Source: Isoetes taiwanensis (lineage: Eukaryota > Streptophyta > Lycopodiopsida > Isoetales > Isoetaceae). From it: a stretch of 64,000 nt of DNA. Below the pieces are notes generated by a model, which saw only the letters and a program-made list of their open reading frames with translations, did not search any database and was not told where the DNA came from. Position 1 is the first letter of the stretch. Each line of letters begins with the position of its first letter. The DNA lies in assembly GCA_021234155.1 (NCBI GenBank), contig JAJEKV010000001.1, forward strand, positions 26,463,189-26,527,188, read 5' to 3'. A program made the translations under genes and the position numbers. This document shows positions 23,194 through 33,869 of the stretch, one piece after another.

Positions 23194-24396
23194 TTACAAT
23201 GGGTGCGGGGTTATGAAGGGATGGCGTGACAAAGCATCCGCGAACCACATTGTGCTTTCCTGGCTTATATACAATCTCAAGTCATATTCCTCGAGGAATT
23301 CCATCCATCTTATTTGACGGAGATTCAGATTTGGCTGGGTGGATAGATAGCGGAGACTCTGATGATCCGTATCCAGCTGAAATCTTCTACCAAGAAGGTA
23401 GTGTCTCCAAATACGGAGAGCACGTACAACTGCTAGCAACTCCTGATCATGGGTAGGATATCGCTGCTCTGCATCGTTCATCTTCTTTGAATCGTAAGCA
23501 ACAACTCTCCCCTCCTGCATTAAGACTCCACCGGTTGCTATCTTACTCGCGCATCGGGCTACCGATTTATCCTTTTCCCGGATCGAGGCAAGGTAAGGAC
23601 TGGTGCAGATGTTAAAGCATCCTTGAGTTTCTGAAAGCCGACTTGGACTTTTGTTTTCCAATGTTCCATCCAATCCTTTACTTTCTCATGCCTTGTGAGA
23701 TTAGTAAGAGGTGCGGCAATTGTTGCAAAATCCTTAACAAATTTCCGATAATATCCTGCGAGTCCCAAGAAACTCCGGACCTCTGAAACATTAGCTGGAA
23801 TGGGCCAATCCTTTATTTGCTTCTATCTTAGCTTTGTCCTGTAGCAATTCCTTCTGCTGAGATAATATGCCCCAAATAGTCTACCCTCGAGTGGCGAACT
23901 TGCATTTAGAGAACTTGGCAAAGAGAGTCGATGGCCTTAGCTTTTGCAAAGCTAATCGAAGATGTTGTTCATGTTGCTGCAAGGTTTTACTATAGATGAG
24001 AATGTCATCAAAGAAAATGACAACAAAGTCATCCAAGTATTGGCGGAAGATGTCATTCATCAACCGCATAAACGTTGCAGGGGCGTTGGTCAATCCAAAA
24101 GGCATGACAGTGAACTCATAATGCCCATATCGGATGTGCAAAGCAGACTTATGGATGTCCTCTTCCTTAATTCTTATCTGATGGTACCCGGAGCGCAAAT
24201 CAATCTTTGAGAAATATTTTGCTCCTTGTAACTGGTCCATAAGATCATCTGCCCTAGGCAAAGCATAGCGATTCTTGATGGTATGCTTATTGAGTTGCCT
24301 ATAATCAATACACATCCTTAAGGAGCCATCCTTCTTCTTGACAAAAAGAATAGGAGCACCAAAGGGTGAAACATCTTGGGCGAATAAACCCCACAT
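23194..24396 (-). pseudogene. Element 1 reverse transcriptase and RNase H
   Basis: RT (23881-24396) has [30 protein letters not shown] and the catalytic [11 protein letters not shown]. RNase H (23194-23673) has ASKIATGGVLMQ, DQELLAVV, LDTDHQSLR and ADALSRHP. Between them 23559-23768 carries [14 protein letters not shown], typical of gypsy RT connection regions. Frameshifts separate the blocks. The order RT-RNase H-integrase defines Ty3/gypsy. Confidence 0.9.
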
Positions 24397-25298
24397 TCAA
24401 GAACTCTTGTAGCAAGCTGTTTCTTAAGCTCTGCTAACTCCGGAGGACTCATTCGGTACGGGGCTTTGCTGGTAGGCTTAGTACCCGGTTCAAGAGTTAT
24501 CTCACATTCCACCCCTCTAAAAGGAGGAAGCTTGTGGATCTCATCTGGAAAAAGATCGCTAAATTCTCGAAGAAGGGTAGCAATGTCCGATGGTAAAGCG
24601 TCGATTACTTGCTGCTGTTTGGAGTCCGACTCAATGGAAGCAAGTTTAATGAGGCAAAGAAGTTCATTCCTGCGCATAGCTTTTCCTAGCTGCTTTACTG
24701 ACATTGACTGCATGACGGAGTGTAATGAATCACCTTTTATCGTCACACGTGCTCCATTAGCGGCGTTGAAGGTGACCTCCCGCTTCTCGCAGTCTATGTG
24801 GGCCCTGGCAGACGCTAAAAACTCCATTCCCACAATAAGATCATATTTGCCAATGTCCATTAGCTCGGCACCCAAGGCAACTGGTGCACCTGGCAACTGC
24901 ATTTTAAGGTTAATACGGCGGCCATGAGTGTGTCTGATCTTACCGCTAGCTAATGTGACTGGCTTAGGTCGGGATTTCAACGTTTCCAGCTGCAGTACCT
25001 GGGCCATTCTAGGAGAAGCAAAATTATGTGTACTACCCGTGTCCATCAAAATTATGAAGGGCTTACTGTCTACTTGGCCTATTGTAGAAATAACAGAAGG
25101 CTGACTTTCAGCGTTGCCTGTTTCTATAGCGGCAAGAATATGAGACGCACCATGAATGTACTCGGGAGCCTCGTCTTCCGCAGCAAGGTTGGACTCCAAA
25201 TCTTCCCAATCCAGGTCGGCCATGGCGGTTAGAGCGTCTGGCGTGGCGTCACGGGGCAATTGCATGAAGTGTCCAGGCCTCATGCACACAGCCAGCAT
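24318..25298 (-). pseudogene. Element 1 aspartic protease and start of RT
   Basis: The ORF contains FIILMDTGSTHNFASPRM (active-site DTG) and DLIVGMEFLAS, a pepsin-like retroviral protease. The pol linker DLFPDEIHKLPPFRGVECEI then leads into RT, and a frameshift near 24385 breaks the junction. The N-terminal end (CMRPGHFMQ) is the remains of the gag zinc knuckle. Confidence 0.88.
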
Positions 25299-25301
25299 GC
25301 C

Positions 25302-26404
25302 TTATCCGTGAGCTGTTCTCGCCTCTTTAGGAATGGACCGTAAGAGGCCCCCAATTTCCTTACCAGCATTGTTACGCTTATCCGGCGTGCTAAAAGCAAC
25401 TTTCTTCTCCGGCGTCCATAGGAATTGTCTTTGAGGGCCCCGGACTTGGCGAACGGGGTTTGTAAGGTGTGGACGGCCGTGGCTGCGAGTAAGGAGCAGG
25501 TCGCGGATACTGGCTCCTTGGCGTGTCTTCCTCAAGGCTTAATGCCTTAGCTTCCGCCTCTGCTACTGACTTTGGGTCGATAGCCTTGACCATTCGTTTA
25601 ATAGATGGGGCCAACCCTTCAATGTAGCCCTCTACTGCTCTTTTCTCATTCATTCCTGGCACATACAACCTCAAACGCATGAATTCGTCAGTGTAGGCCT
25701 GCACGGACATGCCCTTCTGTTCCAACCTGTAGAAGGTCTGAATCTGTTGGCATTTGTGCGCGCGAGGCACGTAATGCGATTTAAAAGCCTTAGCAAACTT
25801 CCCCGAACTTGCATCTGCTCCTATCCGGTGTTTAGCTCTCGGCGTAACCCTTCCACCAAATACGCAGGCTCTCGTAAGGTTAGGTGGTGGCGACCTTCCC
25901 TGTATCCTTCTCCGTCATTCCATAGGACTTCCCGAATTCCTTCATTTCGTCCAACCAAGATTCCGCATTCAAGCCTCCTCTGGATTTCCCATCAAACTGA
26001 GCCAACTTCCGGTTCTTCCATATACTAGTGATAGCTGTATCAACAGTTTTTCGGTATTCCTTATCCTTACGCCTTGAATGGTCACTGTCCGATAGCGAGG
26101 AACCCGAAGAACCCGAAGTGGTTGAATGTGAGGAAGCGGCGCTATCCTTAGAGGAACTTCGATGACGCTTAGCATGAGTCCTCCTCTGTACAGGTACAGG
26201 GCTAGCTCTGGGAGGAGATGGCTGTTGTGCAGGTGGACTCAATGGTCGCGGAGGTAATTCCGGTCCGTCCTCCTGAGTATGTGGCAGTGGATTGGTATGC
26301 AACACATAAGCCTGTAACTCGCCGAGTTGCCTTTTCATTAACATCAATTCCTGTTCAGGGGTGAGCCTACTGGCGTTGGAGGGTGTTTGCCAAGCGTTAT
26401 GCAT
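25302..26404 (-). pseudogene. Element 1 gag
   Basis: 26404-25880 encodes a Pro/Ser-rich N-terminus, a serine-rich stretch and ESWLDEMKEFGKSYGM. 25770-25390 encodes MPRAHKCQQIQTFYRLEQ, YTDEFMRLRLYVPGM and VEGYIEGLAPSIKRMV, the retrotransposon gag (capsid) domain. At least two frameshifts interrupt it. It matches gag of element 2 block by block. Confidence 0.87.
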
Positions 26405-26659
26405 AACCGCAGCCTATAGGAGTCATTCATGAATATATAAGCAGATTTACATTAATGTGCAATCCCTTTTTAAGTTAATTGAACAAAAGTATATACAAAC
26501 AGAAGACAATATTTGTATTTCATTCAAGTTGATTATAACAACGGGTTGATTGATACATGGATTGAGACAAAAGTAGGTATGATACAATGGGAACTTTTAA
26601 AGTTCTCATCGGCACACACAGAAACCACAACAACGAAAACATAACGGAAGAGACCAAGC

Positions 26660-27307
26660 TTAGGGGTTGGCGAAGGGGTACAGGATCGCGTAGCGGGTAC
26701 TCTCCCGTACAGCTCGGACGAGTTTATAGCGTGCCCAGGCTTGGACAATGATTGCTTGGTACTCCCATGTTGGGCTGATAATCAGAAGGTTAAAGAGCCT
26801 TCGCATCGCATAAAAAAGTTGCCAAAGATGGTCGTTGGCGTCCTCGAAGGCTTCGTGCCTGGTCATATTCCAATAGTCCCAGGTACGACACAGAGTCATC
26901 TTCAGATCCTCGAAAGCTCGATCCCTGAGGATGTTAACTATCTCTAGCCCTTTGTCAGGGTCATAGAGTTCCCCTGGTGGCGGTGGTTCGGTTTCATAGC
27001 CTTCCTCCCACTCTGGATATTCACCATATCTCTGGCCATAGTCCCGGTGCGGCGGCCCGATCGTCCCTCCTAACCATGTCGGTGATTCTTTCCTCATACT
27101 CCCAAATGGTTTCCTCTGCAACATAGTTGGAGTGAATAGAGAACATTTTGTAATTCCACTATACCCTAAACCCTTAATGCTTTGGAAGAGAATGTCATAA
27201 AAAAAAAACAATTTAGTTATACTCATCAAGAAAACTTTGTATTTAATAAGTAGATAAGGTACACATTTTTCAATATGGTTTAAACAATTGCCAATCCAAA
27301 ATCTCAT
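26660..27307 (-). CDS. Element 1 ORF at the H4-like position (weak histone-fold similarity)
   Basis: Occupies the slot just upstream of gag that holds the H4-like ORF in element 2. The C-terminal 110 residues contain LKMTLCRTWDYWNMTRH, which aligns with H4 LKIFLENVIRDAVTYTEH, and FYAMRRLFNLL, which aligns with H4 VYALKRQGRTL. Identity is low. The first 75 residues look like intron or leader, with a possible acceptor ttgcag near 27119, so the true start may be MRKESPTW. I infer a diverged H4-type fold; it could also be an unrelated helical protein. Confidence 0.4.
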   Translation of the reverse strand: MRFWIGNCLNHIEKCVPYLLIKYKVFLMSITKLFFFYDILFQSIKGLGYSGITKCSLFTPTMLQRKPFGSMRKESPTWLGGTIGPPHRDYGQRYGEYPEWEEGYETEPPPPGELYDPDKGLEIVNILRDRAFEDLKMTLCRTWDYWNMTRHEAFEDANDHLWQLFYAMRRLFNLLIISPTWEYQAIIVQAWARYKLVRAVRESTRYAILYPFANP

Positions 27308-27751
27308 AAATACATGTGTATATCTATAGCACCCTTAGTTCAGGAACTAGGCCCTGCCTCTTTATCCTTAGCCCTAGGAGGTGGTGGAGGCGATTCGGTG
27401 TCATGACAGAGCTACCCGGGGGTCCACTTGTGGCCGCCCAATTGATGCAACCTCTCGGTGGATAGGCAACGGCCAATGGGGCTGCCGAGGAGGAGCTTCA
27501 TGCCCATCCAAAGGCGCAATATCCTGGCCCAAGGCCGTAAGGGCAAGATCCGTCGATGCAGTACATACGTAACGTCACGATAGGGAAAACTTCTTGTGGC
27601 GGCGAGTGTAGAAAGTGCACGGAGGGCCCACCATGAAGCTTCACCTCTGGCCCTAAGTCCCGGCTATGAAGAGAACCTGCCCGTATTTGAAGGCCGACAA
27701 AAAGAAACGGGTGAGGTGGTTACCCAGCACCTTCCCTTGCGGAGTTTCGGA

Positions 27752-28752
27752 TCACGGCCACTTCCTTATCCAAGTCCATGGGGACTTCTTCCTCCTTGAG
27801 CTCCTGTTGCTCCTCCTTCTTATCTTGGTTATGATATAAATCTTCACCCTCATCATCGAGTCGGAGGGAACCTCAACCATATTGATGTTTGGGACGTGAG
27901 GTCCCATAGCCGTGAAGGCATCTGGTGCAGGTTGCGAAGCTGGTTCCTGCATCACAAAGTCGCGAAGACGTAATAGAGTCTCCGCCGGCTCTAGGGGTCT
28001 CCCCTCACCGAACTGGGCGAAGAATCGGTGCACCTCCGGAGGAAGCTTCGGTAGAAGTGAAGTCGATGAAATCATCCATACAATACTCCGCAAGCTCATA
28101 AAAGTACATGGTCTTTTGCGCTTGCGTTTAAATCCGCCACTACGCGGATACGTCCGGATAATATCATCCAAGAGAAGGTATTCACGCCCCCGGTGATAAA
28201 TAACCGGAAGGCCGTCTAACCCCGACAAGCCTATAGATTGGTCACGCTACGGTGGTAGCTCCTCTCGCTAGCTCTTTCCAACGGGCAAAGTAAGCCCATC
28301 CCTATATGCTCGTCATCCCCCTCCTCGGAGGATTCGGCAGCTTGCCCTTCTCTGCAGAAGAAGGTTTCATCCTCAACGTATTGGTCCATGAGGATGGCGA
28401 GGCGAAAGTAGCTTCCGGATATTGCTGCCCCCGATCTTTGGACCACCGGTAGGTGTTTACCCCATCGGAGTTTCCCCTTCAAGGCGTCATAGGCATGTGT
28501 GTCCCGCCTAGCATCTGCCGAACTATCTCCCCGCTCAAATACAAGTGGGGAGGATCCCTAGAGGAATACACACAGAGGAAGCATTTCCTCCATGTAAAGT
28601 CAAGGAATCCGGCATAGTCCGGATGCACCGATGTTGGCAAGGAGGTCTATCGTTGGCATAGCAAAGGCTGCAGCCGGGTCGAAGGGAACACATGGATCCC
28701 ATTTCTCTCCATCAAGGTACCGGGCAAAGAAGGTTTGGTGGGCGGCAGCCAT
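27752..28752 (-). pseudogene. Element 1 H2B/H2A-like ORF, frameshifted
   Basis: Starts at ATG 28752 (MAAAHQTFFARYLDGEKW) after a promoter-like region. 28482-28231 has SGSYFRLAILMDQ, matching element 2 YTAALAIFLSH. 28228-27752 has REYLLLDDI, matching element 2 QEYLLLSDI, and in another frame YELAEYCMDDFIDF, matching LLYLLRQQPDLDDFID, the segment that resembles H2A helix 3 and beyond. Several frameshifts occur. The homology to element 2 is clearer than the histone assignment itself. Confidence 0.5.
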
Positions 28753-28802
28753 GGCGCTAGAAGGGAGGAGAGAGGAAAAGAAGTGTTTAAAATAACCCTA
28801 CA

Positions 28803-28842
28803 GTCCCCTTTTAAACCCTCTTAATAAAGCTGACGTCAGCAT
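28803..28842 (-). promoter_or_regulatory. Promoter-like region of the H2B/H2A-like ORF in element 1
   Basis: On minus, the palindrome gctgacgtcagc (28829-28840, TGACGTCA core) is followed by ggtttaaaagggg (TATA-like), about 55-90 bp before the ATG at 28752. ACGT-core sites are known plant histone-promoter elements. Their use here is inferred. Confidence 0.45.
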
Positions 28843-28958
28843 TTTATTTTAAATTTAACATGGAAAAAAAACATTAAACTTTTAATTCAAAATGGAAGCT
28901 TCTTTATTAATTATCACAAAAAAAATATGTACAATTGCGGATCCCCCTTAAAAGTAGG

Positions 28959-29291
28959 CTAAGGTTGCTCCCAGGTATCCCTACGGGCGAGGGCCAAATC
29001 CTTAGGCATTATGGTGACCCTCTTTTGCGTGGATAGCGCAAAGGTTGGCATCACCAAAAGTGCTACCAAGTAGGCTTCAGCTGACCTCTTGGGCGCCAAA
29101 ATTGCAAAGGTCCGGAAACGGAGATCGGTCTTAAATTGGCGGCGATCTCCGTACCGACCTCGGAAAAGCGACTTCACGATCGGAAGGTCCGTGGACTTCT
29201 GAAATTTGGCGGATCTCCCCGCAATGCCACGCGATACGGGTCGGAACCGATGAGGCTTCATTGCGGCGAGGCCCCCCGACGATGTTGGCAC
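28959..29291 (-). pseudogene. Histone H3 (tail end and histone fold) in element 1, frameshifted
   Basis: In the longest frame: KPHRFRP (H3 37-43), KFQKSTDLPI (54-62 region), FKTDLRF (78-84), AEAYLVALL (97-103) and KRVTIMPKDLALARR (115-129). NLCAIHAK (108-115) is readable in a neighbouring frame at about 29040-29062, and SSGGLAAMKPH corresponds to the end of the tail. The blocks are close to canonical plant H3 and collinear. The frame breaks fall where CAG/CTG would be expected, so some may be sequence errors. A minus-strand AATAAA at 28903-28908 lies about 50 bp after the stop. Confidence 0.88.
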
Positions 29292-30186
29292 CGTCTTAGC
29301 CCCAAAGAACGGGAGTTATCCACTCTCTGCTGCCTCCGGTCGGAGCTGGTCTTCTTCCCAAAAGCCCCGACAGTCTTTAACTTATCCTTGTATTGACTGC
29401 CGGCCTTATGGGCAACTCCCTTCCTCCGGAGCTTAACGGTCGGATGCGTCGGTTTTGGGTTCGAGCCACTCCCAGATGCACCTCCTCCCTGTTGGTCCCG
29501 CTGATCTTGTCGGTCCCGCTCCTCTTGCTCCAACTTCTCGCGCTCTTCCCGAGCTCTCCTTAGGTCTTCTTGGATCTGAGCAAAAAGTTGGGCTCGCGCG
29601 ACGCGGCGATTAAGTTCAGCGTGGTACCTTTTGTGGCGAAGACCCATATCTATCACGAATAGTTGTCGATAGTCTATCTTTGATGTCGGGGATTTCTCCC
29701 CATACAAAGCTGTTGGAACCCTCATGCCATTGGTATGGGGGAACCTCAATGGCTCTGCCATCGATGACGGCAAAGCCGTCTCCGAGGTACCGGTACTCCC
29801 TACCCCGGGCTGCTGTGTCAGACCGCTCAATTTCCCGGTGGTCGTCTTCCCTGGCAAAACCCCTAATCCGGTCGGCCTCCGTCCTGACATCTTCCTCCTC
29901 CGTATGGCCTTCCTGTTCGGGAGGATAAAATTTGATGAGCATCATCACCATGTCAGGTTGCTCAACAAGGGTATATGGGAGCTGGCGTGGGTTCAAAGGA
30001 TAAGGAATGGCTCGAGAAGTGATAGACAGGATATGGAATCCTATCGTTGTTCTCAAACCTATTGACCAGCTCATCCAACAAGATGTCGATGAGGGTCGGG
30101 TCGATAGCCATGTGCTTAGCAATCATGGCGTAGATCTCCACGATGCTCATGGTGGTTGGATCTGGAGCGCTCTTGGTGATGGCCAT
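29258..30186 (-). pseudogene. N-terminal part of the element 1 H3 gene: possible histone-fold region and charged linker
   Basis: ATG at 30186 gives MAITKSAPDPTTMSIVEIY. 30122-29616 continues with NPRQLPYTLVEQPDMVMM, which resembles H2A PRHLQLAIRNDEELNKLL and element 2 LLYLLRQQPDLDD. 29890-29258 is a charged coiled-coil-like linker (LRRAREEREKLEQEERDRQ, then Gly/Ser) running into the H3 tail. Frameshifts separate the pieces. The reading of an H2A-like segment followed by a linker and H3 is my inference. Confidence 0.4.
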
Positions 30187-30453
30187 AGGGAATAGTGAGG
30201 CGCTGGCAGCGAAGAGGATGGCAAAGGGGGCGCTGAGATGCACAAGGCACAAGGGCGGAGGATCAAGGTCCGGTCTGGTGGCGATGGCGGAGGGCGGCTC
30301 AGGCGGTTGGAGGCGAAGAAGCAAAAGCAAATGACAGAAAATGGTTTGCTAAACGGCCAATTAACTTTTAAAATTTCAAAATTTTTTTCCTTATTAACTT
30401 CAAAATTTTATTATTAAAAAAAAATATACGGCGGAAATACGCGCCACATACGG

Positions 30454-30630
30454 TCGGGCGCCGATGGCATTATACGGGTTTCTGCCTCGACTGGGTGTCG
30501 TCGAAATGCAAGCGGCGCCCGAGTTGACCTGGCGGGTCCGCGTTGACTCGAGTCTGACGGGTCGGGCGCCGACAGCATTTCGGGCGCTTCTAACTTGACT
30601 GCAAAGCGACAAAAAGCAAGCGGCGCCCGA
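30454..30630 (-). promoter_or_regulatory. Pair of 69-nt GC-rich hairpins upstream of the element 1 histone genes
   Basis: 30454-30522 and 30562-30630 are both 69 nt. Each begins tcgggcgccg and ends cggcgcccga, a perfect 10-bp inverted repeat, around diverged centres. The position, between PBS and first ORF, matches the 63-nt hairpin pair of element 2, but the sequence is unrelated. Confidence 0.7.
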
Positions 30631-30924
30631 ATTCGTTTTTGGGCCCGCCCTTGACTATTTTTCGCCTGGAGTTGACTGTTTTAGGGTAATTCGAGTACGC
30701 CCAATCCAATGGAGCCATCATCTCTGTCATTTGAGTTACCCACTGGCACCTGCTAGGCCTCCAATCTTGGCCCCTCCACTTCAAAGCTACAATTTCTTAA
30801 CTTAACCTAACACCAAACCAAACAACAAAGAGAACTAACGACACATTGACTTAGCCTCCTCCTAACTACCGTGCTACGAGTTAGTGTTTGGCCAGTGCTA
30901 TGATTTCGAACAACCGAAATCACG

Positions 30925-30936
30925 GCTCTGATACCA
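30925..30936 (-). promoter_or_regulatory. Element 1 primer-binding site (initiator Met-tRNA)
   Basis: On minus, tggtatcagagc, 1 bp after the 5' LTR. This is the standard plant PBS complementary to the 3' end of tRNA-iMet. Confidence 0.92.
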
Positions 30937-30937
30937 C

Positions 30938-32547
30938 TGTGACGCTCCCAGAATATATACGACCTTCGGACGTATACATACGGGGACTTTCCCCTCCCAT
31001 GGCGATCATCTCACCATGAACAGGGCCCTCCGTCTATTTCGGGCCATCTATGAAGTGAGGCCCGAAGAAGGACACGAAGGGGTCATTCGGCCCACGCCTT
31101 CAATGGGACTCCTACGTCGCGGAAGCGTGAATACAAGGGTTAGCACACAAAGACCGAATATACATAAATAACCACCACGAAGGGTGGCGATCCATCCAAT
31201 ATACCAACGGCATAGAATATGCATCTAATCCTAAGAAAACACCCAAACCCCGGTGTTCTACCCCTACTTAGACTTCCATGAGGTTCGACCGACGGCCGGG
31301 CCTCAAGAGATCAGCCAGACCAGAAGTCTTGGCATGGCGTTGGCTGGCGAGAACATTGGCTAGGGTTGTCCACTCCATCCGCCCCTCCCAGCACACTTTG
31401 CGAGGGGTCAATTCACGCTATGGCTTTGCTATAGCCTTCCCTGAGACGCAAAAACTCGGGGCATCACCCTCTCGAGCCTACTCCGGGTTCATGGCGCTGG
31501 TCCGATGAGGCGGTCGGGGAAGCGTCCCCTTCCGTAATCACAGGTGGTTCCATGGGTGAGCTAGAGAATACGTGCGCATCGGCGACCCCGCATCCGTGCC
31601 GACTTACTCACCCTAAATCTACTCAAAGTGCAAGGTGCTCCATACGGATCACACCTCTACACCCGGGGAGTGTCGGACCCATACCCGGCCCTCACGTGGC
31701 CCGGCTATCGGGCCTAGCCCACTTGTAGGAGTCTCGGGGAGCCTTGTATGCTCATGCAAGACCCCACCCTCATGTCACCACTTGTGTTCCTTGTCCGGTG
31801 CTAAGCCGACCATAGCATCTAGGACCCGGTGGGTTCTTGTGCCTGAGCCGCAACTAATGGGACTTTACAGGCTATCTAGGAGCATACTCATCGTACGGTT
31901 GAGAGGCCTCTACCCCCGTAATCCCCCGTTTGAGTCGATTAAACAAAAACTAACAATCCATCCTTTCGAGTAAAGAACCGAAATTGAATATAAAGAGAAC
32001 TTGTTTGTACAATCAAGGGTTAGTTTCTATGATTGATTTACAAAGAGAACAGAGAGAGACGGACACAACCAAGTGTTAACTAGAATTTACATAGCCACCT
32101 ACCTGAATTCTGGCTGGACTCGTTTCCATGGGGCGCCTCCATCTTCTGGGAGTTGAAGTTTCAGCTGTGGCTTCACAGGGACGACTGGTATGGTGGTTCT
32201 CTGCAGGTGATTGATGGCGCTCAGCTCCTGGCCTTCCTTGGTCGATCTTCAGGAGTCAATCCCAGGGATAGGGGTCAAGTTGGCATCCAAACTTGGCAAT
32301 CCCCATGCTGCCCAATCGATTGGGGCAGGTGGTGCCTTCCCAATTGGTAATTATCCTAATTTCCTAGGTTATAGGTTATTATTATTAATGTGTTAAATTA
32401 GCATAGCTAATTTAATCCTTTGTAAGGTAACCCCCTAGGTTGCAATTAAGTTCCCATACCCCCATGGTAGCGTACCTTTAGGGAGTGACGTGCTTGTATT
32501 TGTACGTGTCCCGTATAGTAGACCGTATAAATACGTGGAACGTCACA
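30938..32547 (-). repeat. Element 1 5' LTR
   Basis: 1610 bp. On minus it begins TGTGACGTTCCA, the same 12 bases that open the LTR of element 2. It keeps CAG/CTG triplets that are altered in the other LTR. Confidence 0.92.
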
Positions 32548-32942
32548 CCGAGGCCCTCTTTAGTGTGGCTTATTGTACGCTAACGCGCGTCAGTTGCCTC
32601 CTACCGCGCACCAGTTGCCACCTATCGCGCACGTGCGTGGATCTTCACGCCACACCGTCTCCCACTTTAGGACCACATCCCATTAATATCGGCGGACCTA
32701 GGTGCCGTATACGAGGCCTAGGTCGCCAGCTACCGATACGTATGGTACCGGCTATCGAGGTACTGCCAACGGTAATGGTTGCCTTTTTGGCCCTCTTCGT
32801 GCAAAAATCGAGGCGATTTTCTGCACTCCACCTCCAATTCTTGAGCCAAATTGGCCCGAACATTCTCTGCCATGTCCGGATGAAAATTAATTCGGCTGTA
32901 AAAGCCAGATTTTTCGAAATCCTGACCCATCATTGCAGTTAA

Positions 32943-33087
32943 GCCTTTAAAAGGAGAGATCGAGCAGGCGGTAGTCCATTCCGCTCAAGCATCCGGGTTT
33001 CTCAAGTGTCGGAGGTAAGTTCTGAGCGTCTGATATGTTTTTGTTTCGAATCATGCATTGATCTTGTGTATTTTCGTGGTGTTACAG
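32943..33087 (+). promoter_or_regulatory. Promoter and 5'-UTR intron of the X gene
   Basis: A TATA-like cctttaaaaggag sits near 32943. A leader follows, then an intron with donor gtaagt (33015) and acceptor gttacag (33087), ending 13 bp before the ATG. The same signals are present in copy 2. Confidence 0.6.
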
Positions 33088-33099
33088 GGTTTAGGCGCC

Positions 33100-33441
33100 A
33101 TGGATGCCAGAAGAACCAGTTATCCCGGGTCCGGCGGGAGGTGGGACGTGGTGAGGGGTGGCGGATATGATCCGTCGAAGAGGGCTCGCCCTGCTCCGAG
33201 TGCTCCTTCCTCCCCTGTTAGCTCCTCCTCGACCTCAACGACTCCTAATTCCTTCAAAATTAGGAACTGTTTGGTGACCCCGGCAGAGATCACAACGGCC
33301 GTGGGTTCTTCTGTCAGCGTGGAGGTCTCGCCCGAAATCGTCTCTCAAGTTGAGCGGGCTCGTTCAGAGAATGATCTGATCCACTGCCAGATCGTAGTCA
33401 CAGAAGGCGACCATGTGCTCTTCCAGAGCCCTGTAGGTTAA
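33100..33441 (+). CDS. Small unrecognised protein of repeat X, copy 1
   Basis: 113 residues, starting MDARRTSYPGSGG. Residues 1-35 are Arg/Gly-rich. A Ser/Thr/Pro-rich stretch follows (about 36-60). The last 50 residues look folded (IRNCLVTPAEITTAV...EVSPEIVSQVERARSEND...CQIVVTEGDHVLFQS). I do not recognise the family. The ATG is the first after the intron acceptor. Copy 2 preserves the reading frame with few changes, some synonymous, suggesting past selection. Confidence 0.6.
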   Translation: MDARRTSYPGSGGRWDVVRGGGYDPSKRARPAPSAPSSPVSSSSTSTTPNSFKIRNCLVTPAEITTAVGSSVSVEVSPEIVSQVERARSENDLIHCQIVVTEGDHVLFQSPVG

Positions 33442-33869
33442 TGACCTCTTGCCCCCTTTGTACAGAAAGGCCACCCTGGACGATCCTCCCCTCCTCTTCC
33501 TTCTTGGTTTAGCTTGTGAAACAGCCCTTCGGGCTTATTTTGTGCAGCCTGAGGGCTCAATTTTGTCTGATCATTATTTTTGTTTAATGGAATGATCTTC
33601 TTATTACTGTCACTGTTGCTTATGTTCATTGCTGTTCATTGCTTATGTTCATTGCTGCTATTATTTATTTATGATAAATCAGTTGCAAATAGCAGAATGT
33701 GCAACAGTCTTATCACTATTTTAATCATAAATCTTGTACAACAAGTTCACTATTCTGTTCATATATTATGTACAATAAGTTGTCGAGATAATTGTCTTGG
33801 GTTTCATCCGAGTCTTCGGATACCTGTGCACATTGTCTGTTAATAGCAATGCCAAATAAAAGGTGAACT

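Larger units (their letters stand above)
19415..32547 (-). mobile_element. Element 1: complete histone-bearing Ty3/gypsy chromovirus
   Basis: 13,133 bp, read on minus. Two LTRs with TGTGACG/CGTCACA ends flank, in order, the PBS, a hairpin pair, histone-like ORFs including H3, gag, protease, RT, RNase H, integrase, a chromodomain and the PPT. The 5-bp target duplication ccgag lies at 19410-19414 and 32548-32552, and the empty site exists in X copy 2 at 36780. The coding regions carry many frameshifts, some of which may be assembly errors. Confidence 0.93.
32553..33760 (+). repeat. Repeat unit X, copy 1, right part
   Basis: Collinear with 36785-37991. Similarity stops abruptly after tattctgttc. 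It contains a small intron-bearing gene. Confidence 0.9.

Noticed and set aside
24466-24927. 153-residue plus ORF
   Set aside because: It is antisense to the protease/pol linker of element 1.
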